DNA of 64,000 bases from Mycolicibacterium madagascariense (GTDB taxonomy: Bacteria > Actinomycetota > Actinomycetes > Mycobacteriales > Mycobacteriaceae). The stretch is from the NCBI RefSeq assembly GCF_010729665.1, contig NZ_AP022610.1, positions 4,650,001-4,714,000 on the forward strand, in the 5' to 3' direction. Positions 1 to 9,336 of the stretch are shown piece by piece (position 1 is the first letter of the stretch; every line of letters begins with the position of its first letter). Position numbers and translations under genes: made by a program. Below the pieces are notes generated by a model, which saw only the letters and a list, made by a program, of their open reading frames with translations, was not told the origin of the DNA and did not search any database.

Positions 1-578
1 AAGGACGTGCCGTCCAACCGGGCGTGCACGGTGGTCCCCGACGGCCAGTTCTGGTTGCCGTACCACTCGACGAGGTCGACCTCGCCACCGCGGTCCGGGT
101 TGTCGTTCAACAGCCACCACGCCGGCCAGCAACCGTTGGTCAGGCAGTTGAACTTCACCCTGGCCTCCCAGGTGAGCCCGATGCCGCCGCGCCAGAGCCC
201 GGTGAGCTTGCCACCGAAGTACTTGCCGTTCTCCCTGGTCGCGCGGATCACCAGGTTCGACTTGCCGTCGAGGAAGACGTTCCTGCGGTCGTCGCGGTAC
301 TGGCCCATGTTCTCGGGCCGGTCCCAGAACACCGGGTTCTTGATCAGCTCGCGGTGCGTCGAGATCGCCCACTTCGACGGATCGGGGGCCGAACCGGCCG
401 GCCCGTCGAACTCGTCGTGGAAGAGGAACGCGGGGGTCTGTGCCTGCGGCTGCGGCGGTGCCAGCGGTGGCGTCGGCGCCCCGAGCGGCTGCGCGCCGGC
501 GAGCGGAGCGGGGATGGCGGCGGCGAGCAGGCCGAGTCCCGACATGAACAGAAGGTTGCGACGATCCATCTCTGGCAC
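1..578 (-). CDS. Secreted GH16 beta-glucanase-like protein (3' end off window)
   Basis: Only the first ~192 codons are in the window. The protein opens with a Tat-like signal (DRRNLLFMSG, then a hydrophobic stretch ending near AGAQP), followed by a Pro/Ala-rich linker. The GH16 fold follows (FHDEFDGPAGS, FGGKLTGLWRGGIG). The catalytic signature E-V-D-L-V-E is at about residues 166-171, with both glutamates present. It closely resembles the M. tuberculosis protein Rv0315, annotated as a possible beta-1,3-glucanase, and I recall that protein also having a short extension before MDRR. The GTG at 578 (reads VPEMDRR) is therefore preferred over the ATG at 569. An in-frame stop lies just upstream. 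It probably acts outside the cytoplasmic membrane on beta-glucans; the substrate is inferred from family only. Confidence 0.85.
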   Translation of the reverse strand, partial: MPEMDRRNLLFMSGLGLLAAAIPAPLAGAQPLGAPTPPLAPPQPQAQTPAFLFHDEFDGPAGSAPDPSKWAISTHRELIKNPVFWDRPENMGQYRDDRRNVFLDGKSNLVIRATRENGKYFGGKLTGLWRGGIGLTWEARVKFNCLTNGCWPAWWLLNDNPDRGGEVDLVEWYGNQNWPSGTTVHARLDGTS

Positions 579-824
579 AGCGACACCCTAGATCCCGAAC
601 CTGCGATCCCGCGCGATTGGGTACCGGTCTCGACGTGGGCGTCGCCCGGTCACCCGTCCCCACCTGCGGTTTTGTGATGACGCGAGCGGGGCACGGGACC
701 GGCGCGGTGGGCCAGAGGCGTTGTCGCGCAGCAGGTATGGCGGCACGGGCGGTGCACGTTCGGCATGGCCGCCCGACGACGGCCTGCGGGCGACGCGCGA
801 GCCCCGTCGTCGGCCCGGGACTAC

Positions 825-862
825 GGTGACCGAAAGCCGCCCTGGTGACCGAGAGCCGTCCC
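825..862. repeat. Tandem 19-bp repeat upstream of hutH
   Basis: Two adjacent 19-bp units, starting GGTGACCGAAAGCC and GGTGACCGAGAGCC, differ at about three positions. They sit immediately before the hutH Shine-Dalgarno. The wider 579-886 gap between the divergent GH16 and hutH genes holds no convincing ORF. The repeat could be a regulator site or a simple duplication. Confidence 0.5.
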
Positions 863-886
863 CAGCCCGACCGAGGAGGTCCCCGC

Positions 887-2422
887 ATGACCGTGACCGT
901 GGACGTCGGACCGGTCGGCTTCGCCGACGTCGTCGCGGTCGCCCGCCGAGACGCCCCCGTCGCGATCTCCGCACGGGCCGCGGCGGCCATCGAGGCCAGC
1001 CGGACCACCATCGACGCGCTGGCGAACGATCCCACTCCGGTGTACGGGGTGTCGACCGGCTTCGGCGCGCTGGCCACCAGACACATCCCGGTCGAGAGTC
1101 GAACGCAGTTGCAGCGCAGCCTGATTCGTTCTCACGCGGCGGGCGCCGGTCCCGAGGTCGAGCGCGACGCGATCCGCGCCATGATGCTGCTGCGGCTGTC
1201 GACCCTGGCCAGTGGGCGCACCGGGGTCCGGCTCGCAACTGCGCAGGCCTACGCCGGGCTGCTCTGCGCCGGGCTGACCCCGGTGGTGCACGAGTACGGC
1301 AGCCTGGGCTGCTCCGGTGACCTCGCGCCGCTGGCCCACGTCGCGCTCGCGGCGCTGGGCGAGGGCTACGTGCGCACGCGGGCGGGGGATCTGGTCGCGT
1401 CGGCGGACGCCCTCGCCGCCCACGGGTTGCAGCCCGTCACCCTGGCCGAGAAGGAGGGGCTGGCGCTGATCAACGGTACCGACGGCATGCTGGGCCACCT
1501 CGTCCTCGCGCTGACCGACCTCGACGACCTCCTGCGGCTGGCCGACGTCGCGGCGGCCATGAGCGTCGAGGGCCAGCTCGCCACCGACCGCGTCTTCGCC
1601 GCCGACCTGCAGCAGTTGCGTCCGCACCCCGGCCAGGCCGTCGCCGCGGCCAACATGACGAGGCTGCTCGACGGATCGGCCATCGTCGCCAGCCACCGCA
1701 CCCCGGACTGCACCCGGGTGCAGGACGCCTACTCGCTGCGCTGCGCACCCCAGGTCGCCGGTGCCGCCCGCGACACCGCCGCGCATGCCCGCGCGGTCGC
1801 CGAACGCGAATTGGCAAGTGTCATCGACAATCCCGTGGTCACCCTCGACGGGCGGGTCGAGTCCAACGGCAACTTCCATGGCGCGCCGGTCGCCTACGTC
1901 CTCGACTTCCTCGCCATCGTCGTCGCCGACCTCGCGAGCATCAGCGAACGCCGTACCGACCGCTTCCTCGACGTGCACCGCAGCCATGGACTGCCGCCGT
2001 TCCTCGCCGCGGACCCCGGCGTCGACAGCGGGCACATGATCGCGCAGTACACCCAGGCCGGGATCGTGTCGGAACTCAAGCGGCTGGCCCACCCCGCCAG
2101 CGTCGACTCGATCCCGTCCTCGGCGATGCAGGAGGACCACGTCGCGATGGGGTGGTCCGCGGCGCGCAAGCTCCGCCGCGCGGTCGACGGACTGGCGACG
2201 GTGCTGGCGATCGAAGTGCTCACCGCCGCACGGGGCGTGGACTTGCGGCGACCGCTGGCCCCGGCACCGGCCACCGGTCGGGTCGTCGAGGTGCTCCGCG
2301 AGCACGTCGCCGGGCCCGGTCCCGATCGCTTCCTGGCCCCCGAGATCGCCGCGGCCGTGGGGCTGGCGCGCTCCGGCGCACTGGTACGCGCCGCCGAGGA
2401 CGTGATCGGCCCGCTGGGTTAG
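887..2422 (+). CDS. hutH: Histidine ammonia-lyase
   Basis: This is a 511-residue lyase that deaminates L-histidine to urocanate, the first step of histidine degradation, in the cytoplasm. The MIO cofactor triad is C-S-G at residues 142-144 inside YGSLGCSGDLAPL, at the expected family position; the PROSITE pattern allows Cys before Ser-Gly. Other family blocks are visible: VYGVSTGFG near residue 53, RSHAAG near 81, and a C-terminal region with SSAMQEDHVAMG. The start is the ATG preceded by GAGGAGGT at 873-880 with 6-nt spacing; the longer ORF from 845 lacks such a site. No hutU, hutI or hutG lies beside it, so the pathway is not clustered here. It converges on the kinase gene with a 4-bp gap. 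Confidence 0.95.
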   Translation: MTVTVDVGPVGFADVVAVARRDAPVAISARAAAAIEASRTTIDALANDPTPVYGVSTGFGALATRHIPVESRTQLQRSLIRSHAAGAGPEVERDAIRAMMLLRLSTLASGRTGVRLATAQAYAGLLCAGLTPVVHEYGSLGCSGDLAPLAHVALAALGEGYVRTRAGDLVASADALAAHGLQPVTLAEKEGLALINGTDGMLGHLVLALTDLDDLLRLADVAAAMSVEGQLATDRVFAADLQQLRPHPGQAVAAANMTRLLDGSAIVASHRTPDCTRVQDAYSLRCAPQVAGAARDTAAHARAVAERELASVIDNPVVTLDGRVESNGNFHGAPVAYVLDFLAIVVADLASISERRTDRFLDVHRSHGLPPFLAADPGVDSGHMIAQYTQAGIVSELKRLAHPASVDSIPSSAMQEDHVAMGWSAARKLRRAVDGLATVLAIEVLTAARGVDLRRPLAPAPATGRVVEVLREHVAGPGPDRFLAPEIAAAVGLARSGALVRAAEDVIGPLG

Positions 2423-2426
2423 CGAA

Positions 2427-3767
2427 TCACGGTGGGCCGTACAGGTTTCCGCGCCGGACGTCGTCGCGGCATTCAGTCCGCGACCGGCCGGTCTGCTGCA
2501 CGCACACCCGAACCTGGTCCTCGATGCCCGCGGGGTACACCTGATCCGTCGGCCCTGGTGTGTCGGTGGGTACGGGCACCACGCCCGAGACCAGCGACCA
2601 CATCACCTCGTTGGACGGGGGCAGGCGCGCGCAGTAGGCCTTCTGTCCGGTCTCGGTGACGCCGGCGGACCCGAGGACCTCGCAGTCGGCGCCGACGAGG
2701 ACGACCGGTACCGCGGGCCCGGGTGGCGGCGCCGGCGCGGCGGCCGAACTCTGGTGTCGCGCAATGACGATGCCCGCGATGACCCCGCCCACCAGGAGCA
2801 GTCCGACGACGACCGCCGCGGCCAACCCCAGCCACCGCATGCGGTGGCGCGACGGTCCGGCGGCCGCCGCCGCGGGGGCCGCCGCCATCGTCGCGTCGAG
2901 CTCGGAGGCGTCACCGCCGTCGAGGTGGCGGGCCAGCGCGGTGGCGAAGGCGGTGCAGGTGTCGTAGCGGTCGGCCGGCAGCTTCGCGAGCGCCTTGGCG
3001 AGCACCGGGCCCAGGCCCGACAGCTCGGGCTTGCGGTCGGCGATGGCCGGGGGCGGGGCACTGACGTGCTGGCTGATGACCACCGCCGGATTGCGGTCCA
3101 GGTACAGGTGCGTGCCGGTCAGCAGCTCGAATGCCGTTGCCGCAAGCGAATATTGGTCGGCACGCCCGTCGAGGGTCTGACCCATCAGCTGTTCCGGCGC
3201 GGCATAGGCGACCGTGCCGACGGCCATGTTGGTCTCGGTGAGCCCGCTGGAGTCGTCGACCCGCCGGGCGATGCCGAAGTCGGCGAGCAGCGCCCGCCAC
3301 CCACCGGAGTCGAAGTTGGCGAGCAGGATGTTGGCGGGCTTGACGTCGCGGTGCAGCAGCTGGTGCTGATGGGCGTAGTCCAGCGCGTCGGCGACCGCCG
3401 CGACGATGCGGACGACGTCGGCGGGCGGCAGGCCGCGACGGTACTCCTTCTGGGTCAGCAACTGTCCGGCGTCGGTGCCCTCGACGTAGTCCATCGCGAT
3501 CCACAGCCGGCCCTCGTCCTCGCCCCGATCGTGCACGGCGACGATGTTCTGATGCCATAGGGCAGCGGCGTTCTGGGCCTCGCGGTTGAACCGCTCGCGA
3601 TACTCGGCGTCCGTCGAGACCTGGGCCGCCATCACCTTCAGGGCGTCACGACGCGGCAGACGCGGGTGCTGGGCTAGGTAGACCTCGCCCATGGCACCCG
3701 CACCGAGCAACCGCACAATGGTGTACCCGGCAAACGTCTCCCCGGAGGCCAGTGGCATGCGAGGCAT
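2427..3767 (-). CDS. Transmembrane Ser/Thr protein kinase, PknF-like
   Basis: A 446-residue Hanks-type kinase. The Gly loop LGAGAMGEVY is at ~21-30, the ATP lysine in ALKV at ~44, HRDVKPAN at ~139-146, DFG at ~163-165, and an activation loop with TNMAVGTVAYAAPEQ follows. One membrane helix at about 313-336 anchors the cytosolic kinase. The ~110-residue external C-terminus has four cysteines, enough for two disulfides, and is the likely sensor. The opening FAGYTIVRLLGAGAMGEVYLAQHPRLPR matches the PknF/PknI/PknJ style. A second ATG three codons in (MPLASG) matches the PknF start and may be the true one. Ligand and substrates cannot be read from the sequence. Confidence 0.9.
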   Translation of the reverse strand: MPRMPLASGETFAGYTIVRLLGAGAMGEVYLAQHPRLPRRDALKVMAAQVSTDAEYRERFNREAQNAAALWHQNIVAVHDRGEDEGRLWIAMDYVEGTDAGQLLTQKEYRRGLPPADVVRIVAAVADALDYAHQHQLLHRDVKPANILLANFDSGGWRALLADFGIARRVDDSSGLTETNMAVGTVAYAAPEQLMGQTLDGRADQYSLAATAFELLTGTHLYLDRNPAVVISQHVSAPPPAIADRKPELSGLGPVLAKALAKLPADRYDTCTAFATALARHLDGGDASELDATMAAAPAAAAAGPSRHRMRWLGLAAAVVVGLLLVGGVIAGIVIARHQSSAAAPAPPPGPAVPVVLVGADCEVLGSAGVTETGQKAYCARLPPSNEVMWSLVSGVVPVPTDTPGPTDQVYPAGIEDQVRVCVQQTGRSRTECRDDVRRGNLYGPP

Positions 3768-3818
3768 CCTAGGTGAGACGACCGCCCCGGTCGCCCCGTT
3801 GTCGAGAAGCCCGCGGCC

Positions 3819-5741
3819 CTACTTCCGCGGTGCGGTCAGGTCGTACACCGTGTCCTTGCCGACGGTCATCGGAGTGAAGTGGGCGGCGACCCACGTGGTG
3901 ATGTCGTCGTGCGCCGTCCTCGCGTCGAAGCCGCCGGGGCGCTTCTCGTCGGACTGCGGCCCGATGTAGTAGGTGATCCGGTGGTTCGCGACGTCCTGCT
4001 GGAACTCCGCGAGCGTCGGCACCGGGTCACTGCCGATGAAGCCGCCGATCGCCATGACCGCTGTGTTGGTGGACAATTCGAGGGTCGACGCGGGACTCGA
4101 GCGGTCGATGGCAGCGGAGAAGTCGGTGTGGGTCGCGCGCAGCATGGCGTCGAGCTGAGGGTTGTCGATGTCCTGCCCCCAGCCGCCGTGGTGACCGTCG
4201 GCCTGGGGTGGTCCGACCCGCGGTCCGCCACCCTCGTGGGGCTGTCCAATGGTCGCGAACGAGTAGGCGGCCGTGCCGAGCGCGCCCCCGATCAACCCGA
4301 CCAACAGCGCGGCCAGCGCGAACCGTCGGCGCGATTCCGCGGTCAGCGACCACAGCAGGGCGGCGACCGCCAGCACCGTCACGGCCAGGATCACCCAGCG
4401 CAGGGCGGGGAACCAACCGGCGTTGCGGCCCAGCAGCCACCAGCTCCAGCCCCCGGTGGCGAGCACCAGCAGGGCGAGGCCGGCACGGCCGAACCAGGTC
4501 TCGCGGCGGCGCCACGCCTCGGCGACGCCGATCCCGACCATGCCGCAGATGGCCGGTGCGAACGAGAAGCTGTAGTACGGATGGACCATTGACTTCATGT
4601 AGCTGAGCAGCAGCCCGTCGACCAGCATCCAGAGGCCGAACAGCAGGGCGCCGGCCCGGACCAGATCGGTGCGCGGGGCGCGGCCGCGCCAGACGACCAC
4701 CAGCACCAGGGCGATCAGGGCCGCGGGCAGCAGCCAACTGATCTCGAACCCGAACTCGCCGCTGAACAACCGTGGCAACCCCTGCGGGCTGTCTCCGAAG
4801 CCGCCCCACCCGTGGTGGCCGCCGTCCATGTCGAACTGCACCCCCGCGGCGTTGCCGACGTCGGGGTTGAGCTGGAAGGCATGGCTGTTCTTGCCGAGCA
4901 CGCGACCAAACCCGTTGTACCCCAGCACCAGGTTCATGAAGTTGTCGTCCGTCGACCCGGCGATGTAGGGCCGTCCCGAGGCCGGCCACACCAGCGTCAG
5001 CACTACGAACCAGCCCGCCGACACCAGCACCGCGACGAGGCAGCCCACCAGTTGCAGCAACCGTCTGCGCACCGACGTCGGCGCCGCCACCAGGTAGACC
5101 AGGCCGACGGCGGGCGCCACCATGATGCCCTCGAGCATCTTGGCCAGGAACGCGAAGCCCAGTGCCACCCCCGCCATGGCGATCCACGCCGTACTCGCGC
5201 GCTCCAGGGCGCGCACGGTGCAGTACGCGGCGGCCATCATCAGCAGCACCATGACCGCATCGGGGTTGTTGAAGCGGAACATCAGCGCCGCGACGGGGGT
5301 CAGGGCCAGCGCCGATCCCGCCAGCAACGCCGCACCGGGACCGCTGATGCGACGCACCGCGCCGTAGAGCAGCGCCACCGTCGCTACGGCCATGAGCGCC
5401 TCGGGCACGAGCATGCTCGCACTGCTGAAGCCGAAGATCTGACCCGACAGGCCCATCACCCACTGCGACACGGGGGGCTTGTCGACCATCATGAAGTTCT
5501 GCGTGTCCAGCGAACCGAACAGCAACGCCTCCCAGTTCTTCGAGCCGGCCTGTGCGGCGGCCGCGTAGAAGTCGTTCCCCATGCCGTTGACGGTGATGTT
5601 CCACAGGTACATGACCAGCGTCGCGATGAGCAGGACTCCGAAGGCGACGCGGTCGGGGGTCAGCCCGGTCAGGCGGTGCGACGGGGTCCCCTCCCCCGCC
5701 TCCCCACTGGCCGGAACGGGCAATTCAACGGTCGTCGTCAC
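3819..5741 (-). CDS. Polytopic membrane glycosyltransferase, GT39/ArnT-like
   Basis: 640 residues. A short cytosolic N-terminus precedes the first membrane helix (VAFGVLLIATLVMYLW). The periplasmic loop that carries acidic residues in this superfamily follows (NDFYAAAAQAGSKNWEALL, then DKPPVSQW). About ten or more helices run to residue ~490, and a soluble C-terminal domain ends the protein. DKPP is typical of the PMT/ArnT (GT-C) family, which moves a sugar from a polyprenyl-phosphate donor to a membrane or secreted acceptor. Mycobacterial relatives are usually annotated as GT39 proteins of unknown acceptor. It shares strand with the downstream kinase gene (51-bp gap), but a functional link is not shown. 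Confidence 0.85.
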   Translation of the reverse strand: MTTTVELPVPASGEAGEGTPSHRLTGLTPDRVAFGVLLIATLVMYLWNITVNGMGNDFYAAAAQAGSKNWEALLFGSLDTQNFMMVDKPPVSQWVMGLSGQIFGFSSASMLVPEALMAVATVALLYGAVRRISGPGAALLAGSALALTPVAALMFRFNNPDAVMVLLMMAAAYCTVRALERASTAWIAMAGVALGFAFLAKMLEGIMVAPAVGLVYLVAAPTSVRRRLLQLVGCLVAVLVSAGWFVVLTLVWPASGRPYIAGSTDDNFMNLVLGYNGFGRVLGKNSHAFQLNPDVGNAAGVQFDMDGGHHGWGGFGDSPQGLPRLFSGEFGFEISWLLPAALIALVLVVVWRGRAPRTDLVRAGALLFGLWMLVDGLLLSYMKSMVHPYYSFSFAPAICGMVGIGVAEAWRRRETWFGRAGLALLVLATGGWSWWLLGRNAGWFPALRWVILAVTVLAVAALLWSLTAESRRRFALAALLVGLIGGALGTAAYSFATIGQPHEGGGPRVGPPQADGHHGGWGQDIDNPQLDAMLRATHTDFSAAIDRSSPASTLELSTNTAVMAIGGFIGSDPVPTLAEFQQDVANHRITYYIGPQSDEKRPGGFDARTAHDDITTWVAAHFTPMTVGKDTVYDLTAPRK

Positions 5742-5930
5742 AGAGCCAGTTAGACAGCCGCACCGTAGGCGAACCTGTGAGGATGCAGTGATCCGGCTGG
5801 GATCCAGGTGACGTCTCGGTCACGTCGGCGGAGGTTGCTGCGACGAGATGTCGATTCGAAACTCAGCGCACTGCGCGCGCCATAGACTCGGTGCCACAGG
5901 ACACTCGAGCTCGACGAGGAGCGCAGATCC

Positions 5931-8231
5931 ATGACGATGACCGAACCCGACGTGCAGGCCGGCACCCCCTTCGACGAGGACGTCGCCGCGACCCAGCAGT
6001 ACTTCGACGGTCCGCGGTTCGAGGGAATCGTGCGGCTGTACACCGCGCGGCAGGTCGCCGAGCAGCGCGGCACCATCGCGACGGACTACACCGTCGCGCG
6101 CGAGGCGGCCGCCGCCTTCTACCCCCGCCTGCGCGAGCTGTTCTCGCAGAAGAAGAGCATCACCACCTTCGGCCCGTACTCACCCGGCCAGGCCGTGACC
6201 ATCAAGCGGATGGGCATCGAGGGCATCTACCTCGGCGGCTGGGCGACCTCGGCGAAGGGCTCCATCAGCGAGGACCCCGGCCCCGACCTGGCCAGCTACC
6301 CCCTGAGCCAGGTGCCCGACGAAGCCGCCGGGCTGGTGCGCGCGCTGCTGACCGCCGACCGCAACCAGCAGTACCTGCGCCTGAAGATGACCGACGCACA
6401 ACGCGCGGCGACGCCGGCCACCGACTACCGCCCGTTCATCATCGCCGACGCGGACACCGGTCACGGCGGAGATCCCCACGTGCGCAACCTGATTCGACGT
6501 TTCGTCGAGGCCGGCGTGCCGGGCTACCACATCGAGGACCAGCGCCCCGGCACCAAGAAGTGCGGACACCAGGGCGGCAAGGTGCTGGTGCCGTCCGACG
6601 AGCAAATCAAGCGGCTCAACACCGCCCGCTTCCAGCTCGACATCATGCGCGTGCCCGGCATCATCGTCGCCCGCACCGACGCCGAGGCGGCCAACCTGAT
6701 CGACAGCCGCGCCGACGAGCGCGACCAGCCGTTCCTGCTCGGCGCGACCAATCTCAAGGTCCCGCCCTACAAGGCGTGCTACCTGGCCATGATGCGCAGC
6801 CTCTACGAGCAGGGCGTCACCGACATCCGCGGACACCTGCTCTACGCGATCCCCGACGGCGAGTACGCGACCGCCGACGCGTGGCTGGACCGCAACGGCA
6901 TCGCCACCGTCGTGACGCAGGCGGCGGCCAGGTGGAAGGACGGCGCGCACGCGTCGGTCGACGACCTCTTCGACGACGTCGAGTCGCAGTTCGTCGACGC
7001 GTGGCAGGCCGATGCGGGTCTGGAGACCTACGGCGAGGCGGTCGCCGAACTGCTCGCCTTCCGCGAGAGCGAGGGCGAACCCCTGGGCATGACGCCCGCG
7101 GAGTGGCGCGAGTTCGCCAAGACCGCGTCGCTGTACGCCGCCCGCGAGAAGGCCCGCGAGTTGGGCGCCGACGCGCCGTGGGACTGCGAGCGCGCGAAGA
7201 CCCCCGAGGGCTACTACCAGGTGCGCGGCGGCATCCCGTACGCGATCGCGAAGTCACTGGCCGCCGCGGCGTTCGCCGACATCCTCTGGATGGAGACCAA
7301 GACGGCCGATCTCGCCGACGCCAAGGAGTTCGCCGACGCCATTCACGCGGTCTACCCGGACAAGATGCTGGCCTACAACCTGTCGCCGTCGTTCAACTGG
7401 GACACCACGGGCATGAGCGACGACGAGATGCGCGCCTTCCCCGCCGAGATCGGCAAGATGGGCTTCGTCTTCAACTTCATGACCTACGGCGGTCACCAAA
7501 TCGACGGCGTCGCCGCCGAGGAGTTCGCCACCGCACTCCGCCAGGACGGCATGCTGGCGCTGGCCCGGTTGCAGCGCAAGATGCGCCTCGTCGAGTCGCC
7601 GTACCGCACGCCGCAGACGCTGGTCGGCGGGCCGCGCAGCGACGCGGCCCTGGCCGCCTCGTCGGGCCGCACCGCGACCACCAAGTCGATGGGCAAGGGG
7701 TCGACGCAGCATCAGCACCTGGTCCAGACCGAGGTGCCGAAGAAGCTGCTCGAGGAGTGGCTGGCGCTGTGGAGCGAGCACTACCAGCTCGACGAGACAC
7801 TGCGCGTGCAACTGCGCCCCCGGCGCGCGGGCGGCGAGGTCCTCGAACTCGGCATCTACGGCGCGCGTGAGGACGGTGGGGAGGAGTTGCTCGCCAACGT
7901 CCTGGTCGATCCCATCAAGGACCGCCACGGCCGCAGCATCCTCACGGTCCGCGACCAGAACACGTTCGCCGAGAAGCTGCGCAAGAAGCGCCTGATGACG
8001 CTGGTCCACCTCTGGCTGGTGCACCGGTTCAAGGCCGAGGCGGTGTACTACGTCACGCCGACGGAGGACAACGTCTACCAGACCGAGAAGATGAAGTCGC
8101 ACGGCATCTTCAGCAACGTCCACCAGGACGTCGGCGAGATCGTCGTCGCCGACGTCAACCAGCCCCGCATCGACGAGTTGCTCGCCCCAGACCACGAGGC
8201 GCTGCTGCGGTTGATTCGCAAGCAGGACTGA
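5931..8231 (+). CDS. aceA: Isocitrate lyase, long form (ICL2)
   Basis: 766 residues, far longer than the ~430-residue ICL1, and therefore the ICL2 type (M. tuberculosis Rv1915/Rv1916 in one uninterrupted frame). It cleaves isocitrate to glyoxylate and succinate in the glyoxylate shunt; ICL enzymes of mycobacteria also act on 2-methylisocitrate. The catalytic block KKCGH is at residues 209-213 with Cys211. Metal and substrate blocks ([10 protein letters not shown] ~172-181, [15 protein letters not shown]) are intact, and the extended C-terminal domain that is regulatory in ICL2 is complete. Start ATG has GAGGAG at 5917-5922 with 8-nt spacing. The 189-bp upstream gap should hold the promoter. 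Confidence 0.95.
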   Translation: MTMTEPDVQAGTPFDEDVAATQQYFDGPRFEGIVRLYTARQVAEQRGTIATDYTVAREAAAAFYPRLRELFSQKKSITTFGPYSPGQAVTIKRMGIEGIYLGGWATSAKGSISEDPGPDLASYPLSQVPDEAAGLVRALLTADRNQQYLRLKMTDAQRAATPATDYRPFIIADADTGHGGDPHVRNLIRRFVEAGVPGYHIEDQRPGTKKCGHQGGKVLVPSDEQIKRLNTARFQLDIMRVPGIIVARTDAEAANLIDSRADERDQPFLLGATNLKVPPYKACYLAMMRSLYEQGVTDIRGHLLYAIPDGEYATADAWLDRNGIATVVTQAAARWKDGAHASVDDLFDDVESQFVDAWQADAGLETYGEAVAELLAFRESEGEPLGMTPAEWREFAKTASLYAAREKARELGADAPWDCERAKTPEGYYQVRGGIPYAIAKSLAAAAFADILWMETKTADLADAKEFADAIHAVYPDKMLAYNLSPSFNWDTTGMSDDEMRAFPAEIGKMGFVFNFMTYGGHQIDGVAAEEFATALRQDGMLALARLQRKMRLVESPYRTPQTLVGGPRSDAALAASSGRTATTKSMGKGSTQHQHLVQTEVPKKLLEEWLALWSEHYQLDETLRVQLRPRRAGGEVLELGIYGAREDGGEELLANVLVDPIKDRHGRSILTVRDQNTFAEKLRKKRLMTLVHLWLVHRFKAEAVYYVTPTEDNVYQTEKMKSHGIFSNVHQDVGEIVVADVNQPRIDELLAPDHEALLRLIRKQD

Positions 8232-8297
8232 GCAACTCTCAGCGTGCTCCTACGCTCGCCTTGGGTGGGCATTAACCGGGGCCGGGATGGTGGAGGC

Positions 8298-8570
8298 ATG
8301 AATGCCTTCTCGAGTGAACGGGCCCACCACCGCGCCCGTCCCGATCGACGGCGGACCGCACTGGTGGCCATGCTGGTGCTGGCGGCCGCGTCGTCGTCGC
8401 TGATGCTGCTGAGCGACGTGTCCGGCGCGCCCGCCTGGGTGCACTGGGTGGGGTCGATCGTGGCCGCCTGCTCGGCGCTCGGCGTCGTGATCATCGCCGA
8501 GCTGAGCTGGGACCGCGCGATCGACACGGCCAAGTCGGCCGGCCTGGTGTCGACGGCTCTCGACGACTGA
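8298..8570 (+). CDS. Small two-helix membrane protein, unknown function
   Basis: Ninety residues with a basic N-terminus (HHRARPDRRR) and two hydrophobic segments (ALVAMLVLAAASSSLMLL and WVGSIVAACSALGVVIIAEL). The polar C-terminus lies inside if the positive-inside rule holds. A GGAGG just before the ATG supports this start over the upstream ATG at 8244. It follows aceA by 66 bp on the same strand and converges on the aldolase gene with a 1-bp gap. No family is recognised. Confidence 0.6.
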   Translation: MNAFSSERAHHRARPDRRRTALVAMLVLAAASSSLMLLSDVSGAPAWVHWVGSIVAACSALGVVIIAELSWDRAIDTAKSAGLVSTALDD

Positions 8571-8571
8571 G

Positions 8572-9318
8572 CTACCCGACGTCGAGCAGGTAGGTGCGCT
8601 GCGCCCACTGGAACGCCTGCCACCCCGCGACCTCGTCGAACTCGTCGTGGACGCGTTGTGCCGCGGCGCCACTGATCGGCCGCGCGTCGCGGGCCTTCAC
8701 CTGCACCTCGGCGCAGCGCTCCATCATCAGGAAGAACCCGACCGCCGAGTCGACGGTGGCGCCGACCGTCAGCAGACCGTGGTTGCGCAGGACGACTCCG
8801 CGCGCCGCACCCATCGCCGCGGCGATGCGCTTGCCGCCGTCGACCGAGCCGATGCTGACCTCCTCGTCGTCGAAGATCTCGTGGTCGCCGTAGAACGCGC
8901 ACGCCTCCTGCGAGATGGGCTCCAACCGGGTGACGGTCGCCGAGAACGGGGTGCCGTAGGGCGTGTGGCAGTGGGCGGCGGAGACGATCTCGGGATTGGC
9001 CTCGTGCACCGGGGCGTGGATGTAGTACGCGGCGACGTTGATGTGACCGCCGCCCTCCACCGTGCCGTCCGGGCCGACGAGCACCAGGTCGTCGACCGTC
9101 ATGTGGCGGAACGGCACGCCGTAGCGCCCCAGCCAGAACCAGTCGAGCCGTTCCGGGTCGCGCGCCGAGATGTGCCCGTCACCGAGGGAGCCCCAGCCCA
9201 TCGCGCCGAAGACCCTGTACGCCAAGGCAAGTCGCCGTTTGCGGTGCGCCCGCAGCTCGTCGAGGTCGGCGAACTCCGGCTCGAAGGCCGCGGGGTCGAG
9301 GAACTCCGTCGTGTGCAC
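8572..9318 (-). CDS. Class II aldolase/adducin family protein
   Basis: 248 residues with the class II aldolase layout: a phosphate-type loop GDGHISAR near residue 47, the metal histidine pair in AHCHTPYG near 116, and the third zinc histidine in RNHGLLTVG near 178. Relatives are sugar-phosphate aldolases or decarboxylating enzymes, and the family does not fix the substrate. It lies 18 bp downstream of a zinc alcohol dehydrogenase gene on the same strand, so the two could form a small catabolic operon acting on an aldol product and its alcohol. That link is inference. Confidence 0.85.
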   Translation of the reverse strand: MHTTEFLDPAAFEPEFADLDELRAHRKRRLALAYRVFGAMGWGSLGDGHISARDPERLDWFWLGRYGVPFRHMTVDDLVLVGPDGTVEGGGHINVAAYYIHAPVHEANPEIVSAAHCHTPYGTPFSATVTRLEPISQEACAFYGDHEIFDDEEVSIGSVDGGKRIAAAMGAARGVVLRNHGLLTVGATVDSAVGFFLMMERCAEVQVKARDARPISGAAAQRVHDEFDEVAGWQAFQWAQRTYLLDVG

Positions 9319-9336
9319 CCTTCCACGCTAAGCCAC

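Noticed and set aside
821..2305. 494-codon open frame on the minus strand across hutH
   Set aside because: It lies fully antisense to a strong hutH frame; the translation is Arg/Gly/Val-rich without motifs, an effect of high GC.
5891..7870. 659-codon open frame overlapping aceA in another frame
   Set aside because: Arg-rich translation with no domain; aceA has all catalytic motifs and a good ribosome site.
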